A stretch of DNA of 64,000 bases from Ustilago trichophora (Eukaryota > Basidiomycota > Ustilaginomycetes > Ustilaginales > Ustilaginaceae): the NCBI GenBank assembly GCA_900323505.1, contig OOIN01000001.1, positions 1,054,001 through 1,118,000 of the forward strand. Direction: 5' to 3'. The notes below the pieces were generated by a model. That model did no database searches and was not told the origin of the DNA. It worked only from the letters and a program-made list of their open reading frames with translations. Shown here piece by piece: positions 60,900 through 64,000 of the stretch. Within the stretch, counting starts at the first letter, position 1. Each line of letters starts with the position of its first letter. A program made the position numbers and the translations under genes.

Positions 60900-61674
60900 G
60901 TTGGGCTAGTGGATATTGCTGTTTCCGAAAAAGAAGCGGAGATGTGCAGATGGGTATCTGGTGGATGGGTAGTAGATCCGCTCAAATCCGTTTGTAGAGG
61001 AGAGCCCTGGACGCGGTGGTGGAGAGTAGGATGATGATGGTGATGGTGATGAAGATACGTGGAAAGGAGGGGTCGACGGGTGGAGTGGTGAAGGAGCTGG
61101 GCGAGGACTTTTATTCTAGACGACGACTAAGCAGCCAACAAGTGACGGGCAGAGTGCGGCCAAGAGCGGGCAATGGAAAATGACGATGTGATCTCTCAAT
61201 CGAAGCAGAGCAAAGCAGCAGCAGCAACAGTAACAGCAGCAGCGGGAGAGCAGAGAAGTGCAGTATTCACGGGAACGGACGGGCATTAGACGAGCGGCGG
61301 TGCTTGAATTGTGCGAGGGCGGACAGACTAACCAACGCTTTTCTGCTCCTTCGTATGCTTGCTACAGTGCCTTGAGGTAGTGACAGGGCAGCACAGAGGT
61401 TAGTTAGTGCGTTTGGCTCACGATGAGTATGAACTCATCACCGTGTGGATGCTTTCAACCTCTTCGAGGCGGAATGTGCACTCTTTCTGTCGTCGAAGGG
61501 GTTGCTGGTGACCAAGCTCATGCTGAAGTACAAGTACAAGTACCAGTACAAGCACAGGCACAAGCACACAGGCGTAGTTTCCCAAGGCTTGGCTATGACT
61601 CAAATGTGCGGCGGGTAGACAAAAGTGCAGCCAACTAATGACGGAAGCAGAAAAGAGCAGAGAGGCGGAATAGC

Positions 61675-61679
61675 AGAGA

Positions 61680-61712
<33 letters not shown>
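61675..61712. repeat. (AG)n microsatellite
   Basis: A nearly uninterrupted AG run of about 38 bp. No coding support. Confidence 0.85.
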
Positions 61713-61717
<5 letters not shown>

Positions 61718-61864
61718 GGTGTAGAGCCTCGCTGCAACCGCATCAACCGGGTTGAGAGCGGTGCAGTGACTGAACACGAGCGGAGTTTGAGAGTGTACGT
61801 CGATGCCGCTTTTAGGCTTGGAGAGAGTGACGACGATCTTTTTTTTTTACTTTCTTTTTTTCGA

Positions 61865-61901
61865 GCAGAAGCAGCAGAAGCAGCAGAAGCAGCAGAAGCA
61901 G
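61865..61901. repeat. GCAGCAGAA nonamer tandem repeat
   Basis: About four copies of a 9-bp unit (GCAGCAGAA). Confidence 0.75.
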
Positions 61902-62255
61902 CAAGCAAGCAAGGATGATCCTCCCGACTCGAAGCGACCTTTGGTTTTCTTTTTGACAGGCATGCATCATGTTTCAGCAGATGAACCGTCAATCCCTCCA
62001 CAGCACAGCAAACAGCACAGCACAAGCCAAGTATCGACTTTGCATGAAAAAACATGACGAGAGACTCGTCCTTGGCCATTGGGCTTTGAACTTAGAATTA
62101 GAAATCAAAATGCGAGCAACCACTCACGAAGACCTCCGATGACGCTTTCCAACAGATGGACCTCTGCGTAGAATTGCAGTAAACGTTTTCGTTTCTTTTT
62201 CTTTTTCCCTTGCTTCCTCGCTACCTCATCCTCGAGCTCAAAAAGAAGTTTCTTT

Positions 62256-62258
<3 letters not shown>

Positions 62259-62286
<28 letters not shown>
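62259..62286. repeat. Poly-T tract (28 nt)
   Basis: 28 consecutive T in non-coding sequence. It could be the poly(A) end of an old minus-strand retrocopy, but no retroelement sequence is seen beside it. Confidence 0.8.
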
Positions 62287-62561
62287 CCTTTCAATATCAC
62301 ACTACTTGGCAAATGTACTGCAGCGTGCTATGCTCACACTGCAATCGATTCCAGTATATCAATCACAATTCTGTTTGTACCAAGCCTTGAGCATAGACAA
62401 AAGCTTTAAATTAGCGCCTTTGATCGCCGGCAATTCAGGCTTCCATTCCATCAGCAGATGGCATATTGGCATACCTGCTACTACTGTAGCCTTGTGTACC
62501 AAAAGCATGACTGCCAAGCCGACTACGGCTCGCCGAGAATCACACCAACGCCGACGAGTGG

Positions 62562-62581
62562 TGTACAGTACTGTACAGTAC
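62562..62581. repeat. TGTACAGTAC palindrome, strongest copy
   Basis: The sequence is TGTACAGTACTGTACAGTAC. Positions 62563-62576 form a perfect 14-bp palindrome. This is the longest copy of the motif seen in the window and lies about 1.7 kb upstream of the SUR7 start. Confidence 0.5.
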
Positions 62582-64000
62582 GCTAAAACTCACAGATGCA
62601 AGACCAGCGTTGCCGTGCAGATGCAGAGTCCTAAATTTGGAACTCCTTCCTTTTGGTCCTCCTTCTCCTCCTTGTTGCCTTAATTTCCGTCGGACGCCGG
62701 CCTCCTTCTCTTCGACGTCGTCACTTAGGACGATCGGGCCGATTTCTGTGCTGTATGTGTTGCTCAGGCTGTGTAGGTCAAAGCGTATGCTAGAGCACAC
62801 AGCCACCACACGGTTGCAACTAATGGATGCATCGAGTTGAGCTCGTCGTCCCACCAACCATGCTGCTCTGACGGAATGTCTTTTTCTCTCTCCGCCATCC
62901 CACAAGGTGCTGACAATGGCAACGTGGAATGCTCACCATTCAGGCTGCCTCAAAACGAATGCCGAAGTCTGGGTCCATCATCTCCTCGACTTTACGACGT
63001 CATCTTCTCCGCCTCGTTGGCGAGCTGAACCCTCAATTTACCCTTGGTTCACTCCTCTGGGGTCCAAGCTAAGCCCATTACTGCCCAGCAGGGTGCAGCT
63101 TTCGATTTGGCATTCTTGAGGTCTCAGACAGCCTCACGCTCGAGCTAGCGTCGCTGATTCTGCTAGCAAAAAATCAAGACGATCTCCATCTCATGCTCTG
63201 CTTCGGATCGCGCTGCTTTCACTCTTCGCTCGCTACCCGAATGCTTACTCCTTCGTTCATCCTTCTCGCTCCTGTCTTTCTGTGCTCTTGAGCAGAACTC
63301 CCCTTCCGGCAGCGGTAGTCGTGCTTGTTGCATTCTCGGCACGATGGTCTTGACACTCCGACAGAAACCTTGTCACCTTCAATAGCACAAGCTGAAGACT
63401 CGATACGTTGGGATCATCCTCCATGAACATCAGTACCATCAATAGGCGAAGGAAGACGGCTGACAGTGACAGAAAGAGTCACTCAGTAACCAAGCAGCCG
63501 AGCCACAAGAGATCGTCGCTCTCAAAAAGGCTCTAAGCGAGCGTGAGGTGCAACACAAACCCTCTTGCCTCCTGGCCGCCCAGCGTCACCTCTGTCGTCA
63601 TTCTGCAGCATCAGACCCTTCCTTTTTACCAAATTGGGCCTGACTTTGTCGCGCTCTAACAAAAGCTTCGAAAAATTGATCTGCGCCGATGCATTTCCAT
63701 TGGCAGATCTTCTCCTTTCTTCCCTCTACTTGTGTCAAGCCGTGGTCGGCATCCCCAACTCTGAGAATCGCCTCTTCCGAGTCAAGGACTGATTCCCTCA
63801 CACATCACTCCATTCCGTTTCGGCTGTTTCGCTCATGGTAAAGCCCTTGACCCCCGCAAAAAAATAAAAATAAAAAAATGAGCAGCTGCAGTGAGGAAAT
63901 CGTGGGAAGACACGTTTTTCTGTTTCGGCCTGTGCTTTGAAATTTTACAGGAAAACAGCTGCAGCTCTGCATCAAATTCAACCTGCGCGTGCCGTCAACG

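Larger units (their letters stand above)
60900..64000. other. 3.1 kb region to the window edge without a supportable gene
   Basis: This is upstream of the SUR7 gene. It carries several simple repeats and one strong GTACAGTAC palindrome at 62562. Open frames are short and unnatural. The right part (about 63100-64000) may be promoter or leader of a gene beyond the window. Confidence 0.5.

Noticed and set aside
62259..62286. Poly-T tract as the tail of a retroelement
   Set aside because: No reverse transcriptase, LTR or target-site duplication was recognised next to it.

Overview
This is a eukaryotic window and looks like nuclear DNA of a basidiomycete fungus, most likely a smut-type (Ustilaginales) yeast or plant associate. 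The genes are long and intron-poor. The introns I can place run from 79 to 559 nt, with GTAAGT/GTACGT-type donors and CAG or TAG acceptors. Many proteins have long Ser/Pro/Ala-rich disordered regions, and the conserved families are fungal (CYP61/ERG5, SLX9, PalI/SUR7, UPF0658). The order-level placement is inference. I see no operons, CRISPR arrays, rRNA, tRNA or complete transposons.

Layout. 1-1441: 3' end of a Ser-rich gene with a CUE-like tail and an apparent frame break. 2885-4585 (-): amino-acid permease, followed by a 5.1 kb stretch without a supportable gene. 9701-18293: a small membrane-anchored protein of unknown function, a flavin-reductase-like protein, a His-rich SAM methyltransferase and tubulin-folding cofactor D. 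18684-27544: a very large class-3 (diacylglycerol-type) lipase, the ribosome-biogenesis factor SLX9 and the sterol C-22 desaturase ERG5 (3 exons). 30266-41754: a possible degenerate 2-oxoglutarate oxygenase of the fungal TET/JBP kind, GPI mannosyltransferase I (2 exons), SelO (3 exons), a JMJD4-like JmjC hydroxylase and a Ulp1-type SUMO protease. 42248-60899: an ecdysoneless/SGT1-family protein, an ankyrin-DIL protein, a UPF0658 Golgi membrane protein, a MIT-domain protein and a SUR7/PalI protein (2 exons). The last 3.1 kb hold only simple repeats.

The genes are mostly housekeeping functions and do not form one pathway. Several act on membranes and secretion (permease, lipase, ERG5, GPI14, ankyrin-DIL, MIT, UPF0658, SUR7). 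Others act on protein modification (SelO, JMJD4-like, Ulp1, methyltransferase) or on RNA and the cytoskeleton (SLX9, cofactor D, ECD). Neighbours are often convergent with short gaps (49-190 bp) or divergent with shared promoters.

No clearly new multi-gene system is visible. The items most worth a second look are the oxygenase-like protein at 30266-31669, whose expected iron ligands appear replaced; a palindromic TGTACAGTAC element that recurs only in non-coding DNA; the His-rich loop in the methyltransferase; and the two large conserved-looking but unnamed proteins (9701-11635 and the C-terminal block of 54323-58927).
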